64,000 nucleotides of DNA from Viridothelium virens (taxonomy: Eukaryota > Ascomycota > Dothideomycetes > Trypetheliales > Trypetheliaceae). Each line of letters opens with the position of its first letter. Position 1 is the first letter of the stretch. A program made the translations under genes and the position numbers. Of this stretch, positions 1 through 11,596 are shown piece after piece. The DNA lies in contig ML991776.1 in NCBI GenBank assembly GCA_010094025.1, positions 248,001 to 312,000 on the forward strand, given 5' to 3'. A model generated the notes under the pieces. That model was not told the origin of the DNA. It did no database searches and saw only the letters and a program-made list of their open reading frames with translations.

Positions 1-499
1 GAAGCCATGTCATTCATCACTGAATTCGCGTACTTCTCGTGCTGTGCTATGTTGTTAAATCAGACCCTACAGTGATGCTCTAACGTCAGCAATGTTTTCT
101 CCATGAAACTCATACTCCTGTTAGTTTATGCGTCAAGTTAGGGCCGTGAGATATACAGCCTTTGGAAAAATTGTAGGTAAAATATTTCTTAATAGTGGCT
201 GTGATGGTTTTGCCGTTGAAGCACTCCCTAGGGCAATTGCACGTGCAGCTAGGGTTACACGCGCACAGGAGCCAACATGATCGCGTATAAGATGAACGCC
301 TTGGTGTACCTGATGGTAAGTAGGCATATATATAGTATTATGTATAGGAAGCTGGAGGCGAACTACTAGGAGAGGTTCCTAGATAGGCCAGGCGTGTAGG
401 CCATCCAGCTAGAGTACAGCGTCAGCCCGCACCTCGGCATCGCGGCTTTTTTTTGGCCTGGCGCAATCCTCGTCGTCAACAAAACCACAGCACAATAGC
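1..499. other. Intergenic, window edge
   Basis: No convincing coding sequence in either strand. The last hundred bases before the ATG at 500 are the likely promoter and leader of the mitochondrial coiled-coil gene. The ORF on the minus strand here (about 64 codons) has no recognisable content. Confidence 0.4.
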
Positions 500-1893
500 A
501 TGGCCACAGCACCGAGATTAACCTTTCTCTACCCCGTGCTATTCAGGACAAACGCGTCTCACTACAGTGCCACTCACCATGTGTCGAAATTCCGTGACCT
601 TAATCGATCCGGCTACCACACCACACGCCGGAAGCAGCAACAGGAAGTCAGGTCTAGATACGGCACTGCCAATGAACCACCTCCGCATGTAGTCACAAAC
701 GACAGGCCGGCTGATAAGAGCGCTTCTCAGTCGCCGCAAGACTCCAAATCGAGGAGCAGCACTTCATACAACCAGGGCAATGCTGCATCGTCCAGGTCAC
801 AAGATAAAGAGACGGGGGAGAAAAAGAAGGGGAAAGACGTCGACAGCTCGCCAGACCGAAAAGCGCTGGGGAAATCCGCAGAGAAATCCTCGCAAGACAC
901 CGTCACGCCTACCGAACTTCCCAAGCCCGACCTCAGCGAACCCCAACCCTCCACCACCCACGCCGAGCAACCTACCACCACCATCAAACCCCTTGAAACC
1001 GTCCTCCACATGGAGCCCCACTCCTCTACGCGCGAAGACCCCAAACGCAACAACAAACACCCACACTTCGTCACTCCCCCCTACGTCCACCACTTCGACA
1101 CGTATACGCTAGTGCGGGCGCTCGAAACGGGCGGTTTCTCGCAGGACCAAGCCGTGACCTGCATGAAAGCCGTACGCTCACTGCTCGCACTGAACATGGA
1201 CCTCGCGCGGGAGGGGCTGGTGTCGAAATCGGACGTGGAGAACGAGACGTACCTGTTCAAGGCGGCGTGTAGCGAGCTGAAGACGGAGATCCAGAACCAG
1301 CGGCGGCGGGAGGTGGAGAAGATGCGGACGGAGCGGATGCAGCTGCAGCATGAGTTTGATATTTTGAACCAGCGGGTGGGGCAGGAGACGAGCGGGTTAA
1401 AGGATGAGTTGAAGGGGATGTTTGATGATCGGAAGATGGGGGTGAGGATGGAGCAGCGGACGATGGAGAGTACGGTGAGTTTTTCTGTTGGAGATGAGGC
1501 ATTAGGAGAATGAGCTTTTGAAAACAGAGGATATGCTGATGACGTTTATAGATTCAACAGCTGAACTACAAAATCACGGTCGCTTTAAATTCCGACTCTC
1601 GCTCAGAAGTCGAGGGTCTGCGGTGGGTTCTGACTCGTCGTGCAGGCATCGCAATCGTCATTTCAGCAGTCATGATGCTCGGAGGCGCATCCTATATCTC
1701 CCGATTGGAAGCTGAAGAGAAGGATCGAAAACAGAAGAAAAAGGCCGGCGGAGAGCCCCTGGTGAATAGCGAAGGGAGAGACGAAGGTGCTTCGCCACAG
1801 AGCTCGTCGGAGGCTTCCGGAGGTGCTGGAGATGCGTTGGCGAATCTGAGCTCAAAGGATGGCATGAGTCCGGGTTACGTCAGTCTGGGATGA
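500..1893 (+). CDS. Mitochondrial coiled-coil membrane protein, MCUR1/FMP32 (DUF1640) family
   Basis: Two exons, 500..1474 and 1552..1893, joined in phase 0 (GTGAGT donor, TTTATAG acceptor), about 438 aa. The N-terminus is rich in Arg, Ser and Thr without acids, as for a mitochondrial presequence, followed by a long polar low-complexity linker to about residue 190. The DUF1640 core starts at YVHHFDTYTLVRALETGGF, continues with a Lys/Glu/Arg coiled coil (QNQRRREVEKMRTERMQLQ) and ends with one membrane segment encoded in exon 2 (AGIAIVISAVMMLGGASYIS) and a short polar tail. Family members (human CCDC90A/MCUR1 and CCDC90B, yeast Fmp32) are inner-membrane proteins linked to calcium uniporter regulation, complex IV assembly or proline metabolism. 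The family is clear from sequence; the exact function here is inferred. Unusually long polar insert before the core domain. Confidence 0.88.
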
Positions 1894-2721
1894 AATCTGG
1901 ACAGTCCAAGCGTCGAAGACAGCGAAGGAATAGCACGAGAGAAGACCAACACACTTCGCCTTTCTGAAGTCTCTGCTTCGATATGTATCGGCCTGGTGCA
2001 GGATACCTTATTATTCTCACGGATAGATTGGCATAAGAAGTGAATGACTTTCGCTCTGCAGTCTAGGTGTGCTGTGGAGGTCTTATCCAACTTCCCCCAC
2101 GCCGGGATCTGAATGCTCGAGCCGGCGTGGCAAGAATCTGAGTCTTGCAAGCGTGGAGCCTCTTCAAGAAGCACAGGACTGATACAACTCTCAAGACACA
2201 CCGTGGGACCAAAGGTCAAAGAACAGCACTTCTTTTCCTTACGCGACTGCGCGTGTAGGCTGGAACACCACCTTCTAAAGCAAGCACTATATATCAAGAA
2301 AGAGTAAAGAATGCTATTACTCGAGCAGACGAGTAGGAAGGCATGAAAATACATCATAGAGGAGAAGGGAAGGGACCTCAATATCGCAACGTCAGTAGTG
2401 TTAGTAGATCTACAATCAATCACACTTTACAGGCAGCAGTCAAATAGAAAGCAATTCATTCGTTGCTACCCACGCCAGTAGCCAATCGCCTCCTCACGAA
2501 GCTCATCATGAACACCTTTCCAGTCTCTCCTTCTCCGTTTGGAGAACGAAACCCTTTCGTAGACACCGTCGATAAGACAAAGGAAATAAGAAAGCTAGGA
2601 CAGCCAGAGGTTTGGGAAAGAGGAAACAAATGCACTCCCATCCGAGGACCGTCCAACGCCTATCGTGCCACTATCCTTGCACAGCAGACCGCACGCCATC
2701 CCTTCTTCATCATGTCATCCA
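1894..2721. other. Intergenic between convergent genes
   Basis: Carries the 3' flanks of the coiled-coil gene and of topoisomerase II. Open frames here are short or antisense to the TOP2 tail and show no protein-like composition. No repeat or RNA gene seen. Confidence 0.4.
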
Positions 2722-5700
2722 TTACTCGCTATCGTCATCAAATTCCGCCTCCGACTCCTCGTCTTCCTCCTCGCTCTCATCCGACACCACGAAATTGTAC
2801 TTCTTCGGAGCTGCCGCCGCCCGCCGTGATCGCCCCACAGGAGCTGGAGCCGGAGCCGGAGCCGGAGCTGGAGACTCAGCTTTTACAGAAGAGTCACCAT
2901 CGTCCAGTAAGTCATTCGCAAGGTCATTAGGATCCTCGTCGTCAGAGTCTTCACGAATAACCTTCTTCTTGGATCTGCCAGCAGCAGCGGTGGAAGCAGA
3001 AGACGCTTTGGACTTGCTCGTCGCCTTGCTGTCGGTCTTGCTCGCTAGTTTCTTCGCATACGCCTTGGCTGCGGGAGAAAGATGGACGGGTTTCGGGGCG
3101 GTAGGCTCGACGGATGCCGCTTTAGTAGCTTTCTGTGTGGGGGCCTTCTTCGGCTTGGCCGTCGCAGCGGCGGGCTTGGAGGCTGGTGCAGGCTTCGATG
3201 GCTTCTTCGCCGCTGGTGGAGGTGCAAGCACATCCAGAGAATCTTCATTGTCCTCGTCTTCATCGTCAGAGACCTTGATATCTTTAGCAGCGCGGGCTGC
3301 GGGTTTCTGGGGACTATCCTGAGGCACGAGCTTGACGTAGTCCGTATCGTCGATGTCAACATCGCTGTCTCCCTCAAGGTTGACAATCGTAGGCTTAGAA
3401 GCAGCGCGAGATCCGGTCTTTGAGAGGCCGCTCGAACCGTTTCCGCCGCTCGAGGGCCGCGAGATGGACTGTCTGAATAGAGCTCGGCTAGAATCACCGC
3501 CACCAATCCCTTTGACCATCGAGGTCACATCACCGAGCAAATCGTCTCCATTGTTGTCAGACTCGTCGTCGGAGATTGCGTACTTGACTGGTTTTCGGGT
3601 TGCAGCGCGACCACCACGAGCGGCTGGTGCGACAGCCGGCTCATCAACATCCATTGTGCCATCGTGAGCTAAAGGTGCTGAAGCCGGCTCCTCCTTACCA
3701 TTGACCAGAACGTATTTCCCAGCAGGTTTACTCGGGGGCGACTGCTTGCTCAAGAAGCTCATGAGACCATTGCGCTTGGGTTCGACGTGTTCGATACTAG
3801 GCTTCTTCTTGGTTTTGACGACACCAAAATCCGCATCACTGTCGCTGGCATTGCCTGCCTTTCTTTTGGTGGCCTTCTTGTCGTTCTTGTTGGCCATCGA
3901 AATCCGGCGGACCTTCTTCTTGTTGTCCTTTGCTAGTTGGGCTTCCTCCTCAAGTTCATGGCGATATGCTTCAATAAACTCGTCGAGATCCTCATTCCAA
4001 AGGTCCTTTGGTGACTTCTTCACGAGTGTCTCCATATCTTGCTCAACATCAGAGATTCGTTGCTCTAGCTTCTGAACTCTTTCCATCGTCAAACTCCAGA
4101 TTGCCATCTACTTGTGGTTAGCAGTGAATGCCACTTTGAAACGAGAATACACACCCCCAAAAGATAATTGTAGCCGGTGTCAGTATCATCTTTGCCTTCG
4201 TCTTCTTCTAAAACTTCTTCTTCTTCTCCGGCTTTCCTCGCATCCTTGGTTTTAGGGAAGGCTTTGAAATTCAGGCTCTTGAGCTCCTCAATGAGCACCT
4301 GCTTCTTCTTCCTCGCGATCACGAGTTTTGAGTCACAGATCATTCGAATGAACCTTGCCTGGTTGGTCAATCTCTCTAGCTCCTTTTGCAGCTCTCCGAG
4401 AAGATGTTGCTGTTTAGACAATCAGCTCTGCAGCGATTAAAAAAAAAAAAGAAAAGAAAAGAAAGACCAACCTTGCGCTTCTGATACATCCCCAGCCTCA
4501 CATGGTAGAATTCTTCCATGATGTCGTTCACCGAATGGTACTTTTGAATCCTTCCCTGGGCATCAAAACAAACCAGGTTTGTGGTAGATAGGTAACTCTC
4601 CAGTTTGAATGTCGCAAGCAGCCCCTTTTGGTTTGAGCTCTCCATATGCTTGTCGTCCATCTTGATGACAAAATGGACCTTTTCGGGAGTGTTATAATCA
4701 GTGTAATCTTTGATGAAGCTCGGAACCTTCTCCGCCTTGATAATATCTTCCAGCTTGTCTTTGAAGCTCTGCGTCCACATCCGAACCCTAGAAGTTTTGT
4801 AAATGCAGTCGGCCCAGGATGAGAGACAGTACTTACGGTAGTTCGGTGATTTCTACTTCGTTGTCACCTGTCTGTTGGATTTTGCCGGAGAAGCGATAGC
4901 GGCCACCGCCAACGTCTTCAACCTCACCAGTGAATCTTCTAAAAAATGGCATCATTGGCTTCATATCCTCTTTTGATGTTCCGGCCATGCGTATCTTGAT
5001 GTTCTCAACAATATCTTCAGGCGAGTAGTTTGGAATAGATGACGACCAGCCCGTGCCAATGCCGTCTGCACCGTTGATCAAGACCATCGGAACAACTGGC
5101 ATATACATCTCGGGCTCGATGGTCTTGCCGTCATCGGTATTATACGTCAAGAGGCTAACGCATATTAGCTTGAACATTTTACAGGAAAGGATTGTCGACT
5201 CACGGTTCGTCTGAAGCATGGAAGATTTTCCTAGCAATAGGAGCAAGTCGAGTGTAGATGTATCGAGCGCTAGCAGCATCTTGACCTCCCTGAAGACGAC
5301 TTCCGAAGTTGCCACTAGGTTCGAGACAATTGATGTTGTTCGAGCCTACGAAATTTTGCGCCAGACCGACGATTGTCTGTTGTAACGAGGTGTCCCCGTA
5401 GGCATACGCTGTCAGGCCAGACACCGTACCCGCAAGTTCCACGACCTTCTGATCCTTCTTCACGTTCCGCCTGAACATAGTGTACAAAACCTTTCGTTGA
5501 CCGGGTTTCAAGCCATCCATCACAGACGGTATGGACCGCATGTTGTCGGCCATGCTGAAGAGAATCAGTTCCTTGTTGATGAAATCATCGATCGAAATCG
5601 ACTCGGAAGCATTCATGTCCAAAAAAGTTCCAGGAATGAAGTCACGCAACCAATTCTTCCTCTCATCTGCCATTTTCTTGCTAAAGGCAAGGTGCAGAAG

Positions 5701-8027
5701 CTTTTCCTCGTGTTCTTGCATTGTATCGAATTTCTTCCGATGCTTCTTCAGGTCTGCGAAATAGATCTCTGCATCTGACGGGCTGGATGTGCCCAATCCC
5801 TTGTAGTATTTGTGGTCCCAGCCGTTTTGATGTCCAGGCTCAGCTTTCCATGCTTCATACTCTGGCATAGTAAAAAAGTCAAACTTAGCCTTGGGTCTCT
5901 TGATGTCTCCCTTCCATACTTTGACGATTGGGGTGATGAACTCAACAAGGAAGTCAGGGAGTCGAAGGAGGCTTGGAAATTGAACCTGGAGGAAATTGAT
6001 GAGAAGGCCTTTGATATGGCTCCCATCGTGATCCTGATCAGTCATGATCATCAACTGTCCATAGCGAAGAGATTTCGTATCCTCGTAATTCTTCTTGTGC
6101 TGTAGCCCCATGAATTTCTTAATGTTCTGGATCTCCTGATTCTTGGTTATCTGCTCGACAGAGGCGTCTCGTACATTGAGCAGCTTTCCGCGGAGTGGAA
6201 ATACGCCGAATCGATCAGGATCAACAACAGCTCGGCCGGCCAGGGCTAGCAAGCTTGCTGAATCTCCTTCAGTAAGGATCAATGTACACTTGTAACCGTC
6301 CTTCGTTCCCGCCTTGTTGGCGTCTGTGAGTTTCGAGTTGTTCATGCGCGCACGTCGTCCCCCATCTGTCTTTCGTTGCATCTGATCCGCTTTCTTCTCC
6401 GCAAACGCCAAGATATTATTGACAGCCTCTGTTTTGGCAATATCCTTGAGAAACTTATCACTGACGGTACATTTGCTTCCAAACTGGCTAGTCTTGGTAG
6501 TCAACTGCTCTTTTGTCTGCGACGTGAAAGAAGGATTGACGATCTGTGCATTCAAGAACAGAAAGATGTGGTTACGGATCTGGTTGTTATTGAGCTTCAC
6601 GCCAACCTTTTTCTTCTTGACAATTTCGCCGAGTTTGGTGACAATTTGGTCGCTGATGTAGTTGACATGTGTCCCACCCGAGGTTGTCGCAATTGAATTG
6701 ACAAAGGAGACTTGTTGGAAACTCCCATCTGATACCGCGAAGCCGATCTCCCATCTTTCATTAGGTTTGTCCGTCAGGATCACGTTCTCGGTCGGCATGT
6801 CCTCTGAATCACCAGCTTGGGCGCTGAGTGACTTGGTATAGAGTTCCATGTATTGTTTGAAGTTCTTGATCTTGATTCGTTGATCATTCAAATACACCTT
6901 GACGTCTTTGACCGTACCCGCAAGGTCGTAGACGCGTCGTTTCACCAACGCTTCGAAATCATCATCCATACCAGACATGCCGAACTTGCTGAAATCCGGT
7001 GTGAAGGCCACCTTGGTGTAGTCATCACCCTTCGCAGATGTGATGGATGCCTTATGCATATTACCCATATTCTCCGTCCAGGTTTGCTTATATCTCTTCT
7101 TGGCTCGGGAATCAATGGTGTCAAGCGTAAACTCCGTACTATAGATATTGCAGAGTTTAGCGCCAAACCCATTACGTCCACCAGTGACCTTTTGTTGATC
7201 ATCGTCGTAGTTGGACGAGGTAAGCAAATGACCAAAGATCATCTCTGGGATATAGATGCCCTCTTTCGCGTGGATCTCAATAGGAATGCCGCGACCATCA
7301 TTCAGGACGGATATCTCTCCACTCTCCCGGTCAACGGTGACCCGAATTTCGCCCATGTTCTTGTCGTTATGCTTGTTGTCGGCAGCGTTGACTAGAATTT
7401 CATCGAATATCTTGTACAACCCAGGCACGTAGCTCACTTCGCGAAACTCCATCATCGAAGTCTCGGAGTTGAAGACCCACATCTGTTTTTCAGTCCGTTC
7501 GACTGATCCAATGTAGGTATCCGGTCGCTTCAAGATATGCTGCAGCTGAGTGAGCTTTTGATAGCGATCCGTGGCGTTCTTGGGCGCAGGCTTTGGTTCT
7601 GTCGTTCCATCCATGCCCATGCTTTCGTTTTCAACTTCTTGCAGAGGTTTTGCGGCAGTCTTTTTGGCCGGAGCCGCCTTCTTTTGTTTCTTTGCGCTCG
7701 GAGGAGTATTTGAAAGCAGTGAGTCATCGTGAAGCGAGGCAGCGCTACGCTCGTTGTCGGAGTTCTCATTGTCAGAGTCAGGTCGCGCGCGCTTTTTGGG
7801 TGCAGGCGCTTTCGTAGGCTTCAGTTTCGTTTGCGTTGTCTTCTTTGGAGCTGATTTGGCTTTCGTTGTTGCAGCAGCAGCTTTCTTCGGAGCTGCTTTG
7901 GCTTTCTAATCATCAAGCGTCAGTACGACGAACTACGTGAATCAACCTAGGCATATCGTACAGGTTTAGGAGCAGGCTCAAAGTCAGAGCTTGCGCCCGC
8001 GTCGAAGATCGACTCGTCAGAGTCCAT
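2722..8027 (-). CDS. TOP2: DNA topoisomerase II
   Basis: Six exons on the minus strand: 7962..8027, 5204..7905, 4837..5154, 4472..4787, 4155..4409 and 2722..4107. All junctions are GT..AG and keep frame, giving 1680 aa. It is the type IIA enzyme that passes one duplex through a double-strand break in ATP-dependent fashion in the nucleus. Order: acidic/basic N-tail with a Lys/Ala NLS-like stretch; GHKL ATPase with NAADNKHND and GGRNGFGAKLCNIYSTEF; transducer; TOPRIM with EGDSAS and the DQDHDGSH metal motif; the winged-helix catalytic Tyr in SARYIYTRL (about residue 904); tower and C-gate coiled coil; then a 460-residue divergent C-terminal domain with many Ser-Asp-Asp acidic sites, an Ala-Pro dipeptide repeat and a final acidic tail. 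The start was chosen because MDSDESIFDAG is the first Met and matches the acidic N-terminus of fungal homologues. Length is normal for filamentous fungi. Confidence 0.97.
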
Positions 8028-8651
8028 GCTGGCGCCTGGAATATGCTGCCGATGTGTTGTGCCGCCAGGCAAGCGATGTATGCGGAGGGTCGAAGACGCG
8101 TCGGAGTTGCTCAGGTATTAATTGTCGGTTGTTGTTATGAAGCGCTGTAAACAACGCTAGCCAAGAATAGCAACTTAGCCGAATCGCATTCACATCTCCA
8201 GGCAACCCCGCGAAACACTACGACACCTATCCACCCTCTTGAATGCCGCTACGCAGATGCCTACCTGATGTATTACTACTTTTCATGTATATTGGGACAA
8301 CTCGCGTGGAGCTTGGATGGCAATAATGTCTCCTGTATCTTCAATCACCAATGTAATAGAAGACATCTTGTACCTCCTTGTTCGTTGTTTACCGGTCTCT
8401 TAAGTACTCGGAACAACTTGGAGAAGCATTCAATTGGCGATTGCTCATTCTGGAGTAACCCTGAATCCGGCTACTCCCAAAAGGGACTGGTGAAGGCAGT
8501 TCTATATCATTCAAGAGCTTTATTCACCTTGAATGCTTCAGGAGAGTATTCTAGACGCTCTGTACTAAGATGAAATGAGGCCCCGAAATTGACTTATATT
8601 TGCACGCTAATTTTCCAGTATCTTTACATCTCAATCAGATACAATTGCAGT
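8028..8651. other. Intergenic: TOP2 promoter and amidase 3' flank
   Basis: Lies upstream of TOP2 and downstream of the amidase, both on the minus strand. Nothing coding or repetitive recognised. Confidence 0.4.
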
Positions 8652-10704
8652 TTACTCTGAGGCCTTATTTGCGACCTCCAAGATATCTAACCAAGTCCCC
8701 GGCACCCGTCTTCCACCCTCCAAACCCTCATGTAGCCACTTCTCCGCATCATACCCAAACCCAATCAACTCCTCCTCAGCGCCCCACTCCCCCATCGCCA
8801 TCATCCCCACCGGCACTAGCCCCTCCCCCTTCTCACCTCCCACTGCCTCTACATAGCCCACCGGCACCTGCAAAGCCGGACACCCGCACAGATTCGCCAG
8901 CCACACATACTCCATATTGCGCACCGAGGTATTCGCATCGCTAACTCCATACTGCAGATCCGCGTGACCACCACCGATGCGCCAGCCCGGCAGCGGACTC
9001 GTCGGCGTGACAACGAGCAACCCCGGGTGCAGCTGGAACAGCGCGGCGAGGTGGCGCATCAGGAGCTCGCGCAGGCGCTGGGCGAGCAGGAAGTCGCGCG
9101 CGGGGCTCTGGCGGCCGACACTGACGAGGATCTTGTTGGCGGGCGTGAGGTCCGCGACGGACGTCTGGCTGGCGGCGATCTCGGAGAGGATGGTGAGGGC
9201 GTGCGCGAGTTGGCCGGTGTGTAGATGCGGGATGGAGATGTCGATGATTTGGTAGTTGAGGGTGGTGCGCAGGTAGGAGAGGGCGGCGTTGCAGGCGGTG
9301 CGGACAGAGGGGTCGGCCCGTTCGAACCAGGGTTGGTAGATGCCGAGGAGTTTGGTGCGAGGTGGAGTAAGGGTGGGTTGGAGTGGAGGGAAGAGGGTGG
9401 AGCTGGGGAGGGAAGGGTCGGGAGCTGATATTACGCGGAAGCCGACTTCGAGATCGAGCATGTTGGCCGCCATGGGACCGACGACCCCAGTGGAGGCGGC
9501 GCTGTTAGGGGTGGGAAGGCGAGAGACGCGGCCGTGAGTAGTCTTGAGGCCGTAGATGCCACAGAAACTCGAGGGAATGCGGATGCTGTTGGGTTATGCG
9601 TATCGGTAAGCGTTGAAGCAATGCGCTTACTGATATTAGAGGTATGATCGTTCTCTACTCACCTACCTCCACCATCACAACCGAGTGCAAGGGGCACCAA
9701 TCCAGCACCGATAGCATATCCGCTCCCTCCAGACGAGCCGCCGCAGTAATAGTCTTGGTTATATGGATTTAAAGGGGTACCGTGGTTGGGATTGTTATTT
9801 GTAGTATCTGTGAGGCCTTATAGTCAGACTACCGGAAGAAAATGTGTTGAGACATGCCTTTCTTCCTCTTCACCTGAGAGAAATGTGCTCACTTACCCAG
9901 CCCTAGTTCATGCATGTTCGTTTTACCCACCACCACAGCACCGGCTTCCATTAGGACCTTGACGCACCAGCTCGTTCCCTTGGTCTCGTGTATTTGCTTT
10001 GTCCCCATCCTCCTTTCGTAGCCCTCAATATCAAGCTCATCCTTTACCGCAACAGGCACCCCATCCAGGAGGCCTCGTTCCTTTCCCATCTTCCACCTCG
10101 TCGTCGAGGCCTCCGCGGCCGCACGGACAGCCACGGGGTCGACCGCCACGAAGGCTGTCGCATGTTCAGTACGTTTTGACTCGTCACGACGGATAAGCGG
10201 GAGTAGCGCCTCAGCTACGTCAATGGGTGTCAGGGCGCCAGAGCTATAGGCAGTATGGTAGTCTGCAATCGAGGGGAAGCGAGCGGAGGCATTGGAAGGA
10301 GGGGCGCCTGATGCGGAGTCTAAAGATGAGAGAGATGAAGGCGAGGAAGGTGAGGGTAGGGGTCCGGTGGCAATGGGGGTGATTGTGGGGTCATAGCGGG
10401 GAGGATAGGCGTCGAGTTCGGGAAGGTGTCGGAGAAGGGGGAAGCCAGCATTGGCCCAGAGATAACTAGAAATCCTGTCGACCGAGGAGACACTGGTGGT
10501 GGCGGTCAAAGGACGAGTAGAAGAAGGGATTGGAGGTTAAGATGCGTACAGTGAAGCACCATAACAGAGGGCGAGGCCTCGCAAGACTGGATTCTTGGAT
10601 TCAGGTGGTGCTTCGTACTGCTTTTCGAATAGCTGAGGTGTGGGCAGGTTGTAGAAACGCCGCTCAGCGCGGCTCTGCTCCTGGGAGTCTGCGGCAGCTG
10701 CCAT
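8652..10704 (-). CDS. Amidase signature family hydrolase
   Basis: Exons 10550..10704, 9897..10492, 9663..9807 and 8652..9585, all in frame, 609 aa from this Met. Amidase-signature enzymes cut amide bonds with a Ser-cisSer-Lys triad. Visible: VPVAVKDELD (catalytic Lys), then VVVGKTNMHELGL, then the Gly/Ser signature YYCGGSSGGSGYAIGAG, then [21 protein letters not shown] carrying the nucleophile region. The first 190 residues are a fungus-specific extension with a Ser/Pro-rich insert. Substrate is unknown; the name glutamyl-tRNA amidotransferase A often given to such genes would be over-reading. The start is uncertain: a further frame upstream (about 10750-10860, containing VAQWTALGTAAK) resembles the N-terminus I expect for this family, but I could not find a clean intron joining it in frame at the Met used here. 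Confidence 0.88.
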
Positions 10705-11596
10705 AACTGCGTTCACGTGTGGGTTTTTGGGCAAGCATCCGTAGTAGAAAAGAGTACCTTTGCAGCGGTCCCTAGAGCAGTCCACTGGGCTACCAGGCTC
10801 ACGGCACTAGGATCGACAGGACAATAGCTGCAGCACTGCGGCACAGCGCCGTTCCTAGATGGCGTCAGCATTGGCGGCACCTCACCCACCCCCACCTAGG
10901 CGACCGAGATCGCGCATATACACAGACCTTAATTCGGTTCTTACCCTACGAAAGCTCCGTGAGTTGGTCACTGGTACTTCGCTATCCGCGAGTGGAGTCT
11001 GCGCGATGCAAGTGGACTCTAGGAAAGATGAATCCTGAAAATTCTCTCAGAAAGTATCCGAGGTTCTACTGATATCTAGATGCAGAAGGATTCTGTGCCG
11101 CTGTGTGCCTAGGCCCATTGCACTAATGACTGCCTTAGCGTTTCACCTGGGCGTCTTGCTTGCCGTTCTCAAGTTCATCAGCAGTTATACAGAGGAGGAT
11201 ATTTGGACTCTGAGATTCATGATTTGAAGTGAAAGCATGAGTGGCGTCCTGGCTCAGCTTATTGGGTCGAAAGTGAGAAAGGAGACAGTAGGTCAGCTTT
11301 CTACATTTCCCCGCTATTTTTTTTTCATCAATTCAATGATATTTCAATTATGGCTTCCTTCCGCTCTCTAAACTCGGGCTGGTAAGACGGGCGTAACCGC
11401 TGTGCATTGCACAGTCTTGGTGCCGTCCGGCCCCCAAGCGACTAAGGGAATCCATTGTCAACCCTACTCATCAATATGTCCGATCTCAAAGCAATGCCAG
11501 AGTTTCTTTGGCGCTTTAGACCTTCCAGTGGACGGGCACTCGAGAACACTCAAAGTCGAAATCCATCATAGGCAGGAGATACTAAGAGCTATCTAA
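10705..11596. other. Divergent promoter region, amidase / MFS transporter
   Basis: About 0.9 kb between two outward-facing genes. The 10.70-10.87 kb part may hold a 5' exon of the amidase. A poly-T tract lies near 11,319-11,327. No repeat or RNA recognised. Confidence 0.4.

Noticed and set aside
2840-2880. GC-rich hexanucleotide repeat
   Set aside because: It is the Ala-Pro dipeptide run in the TOP2 C-terminal domain, coding low complexity.
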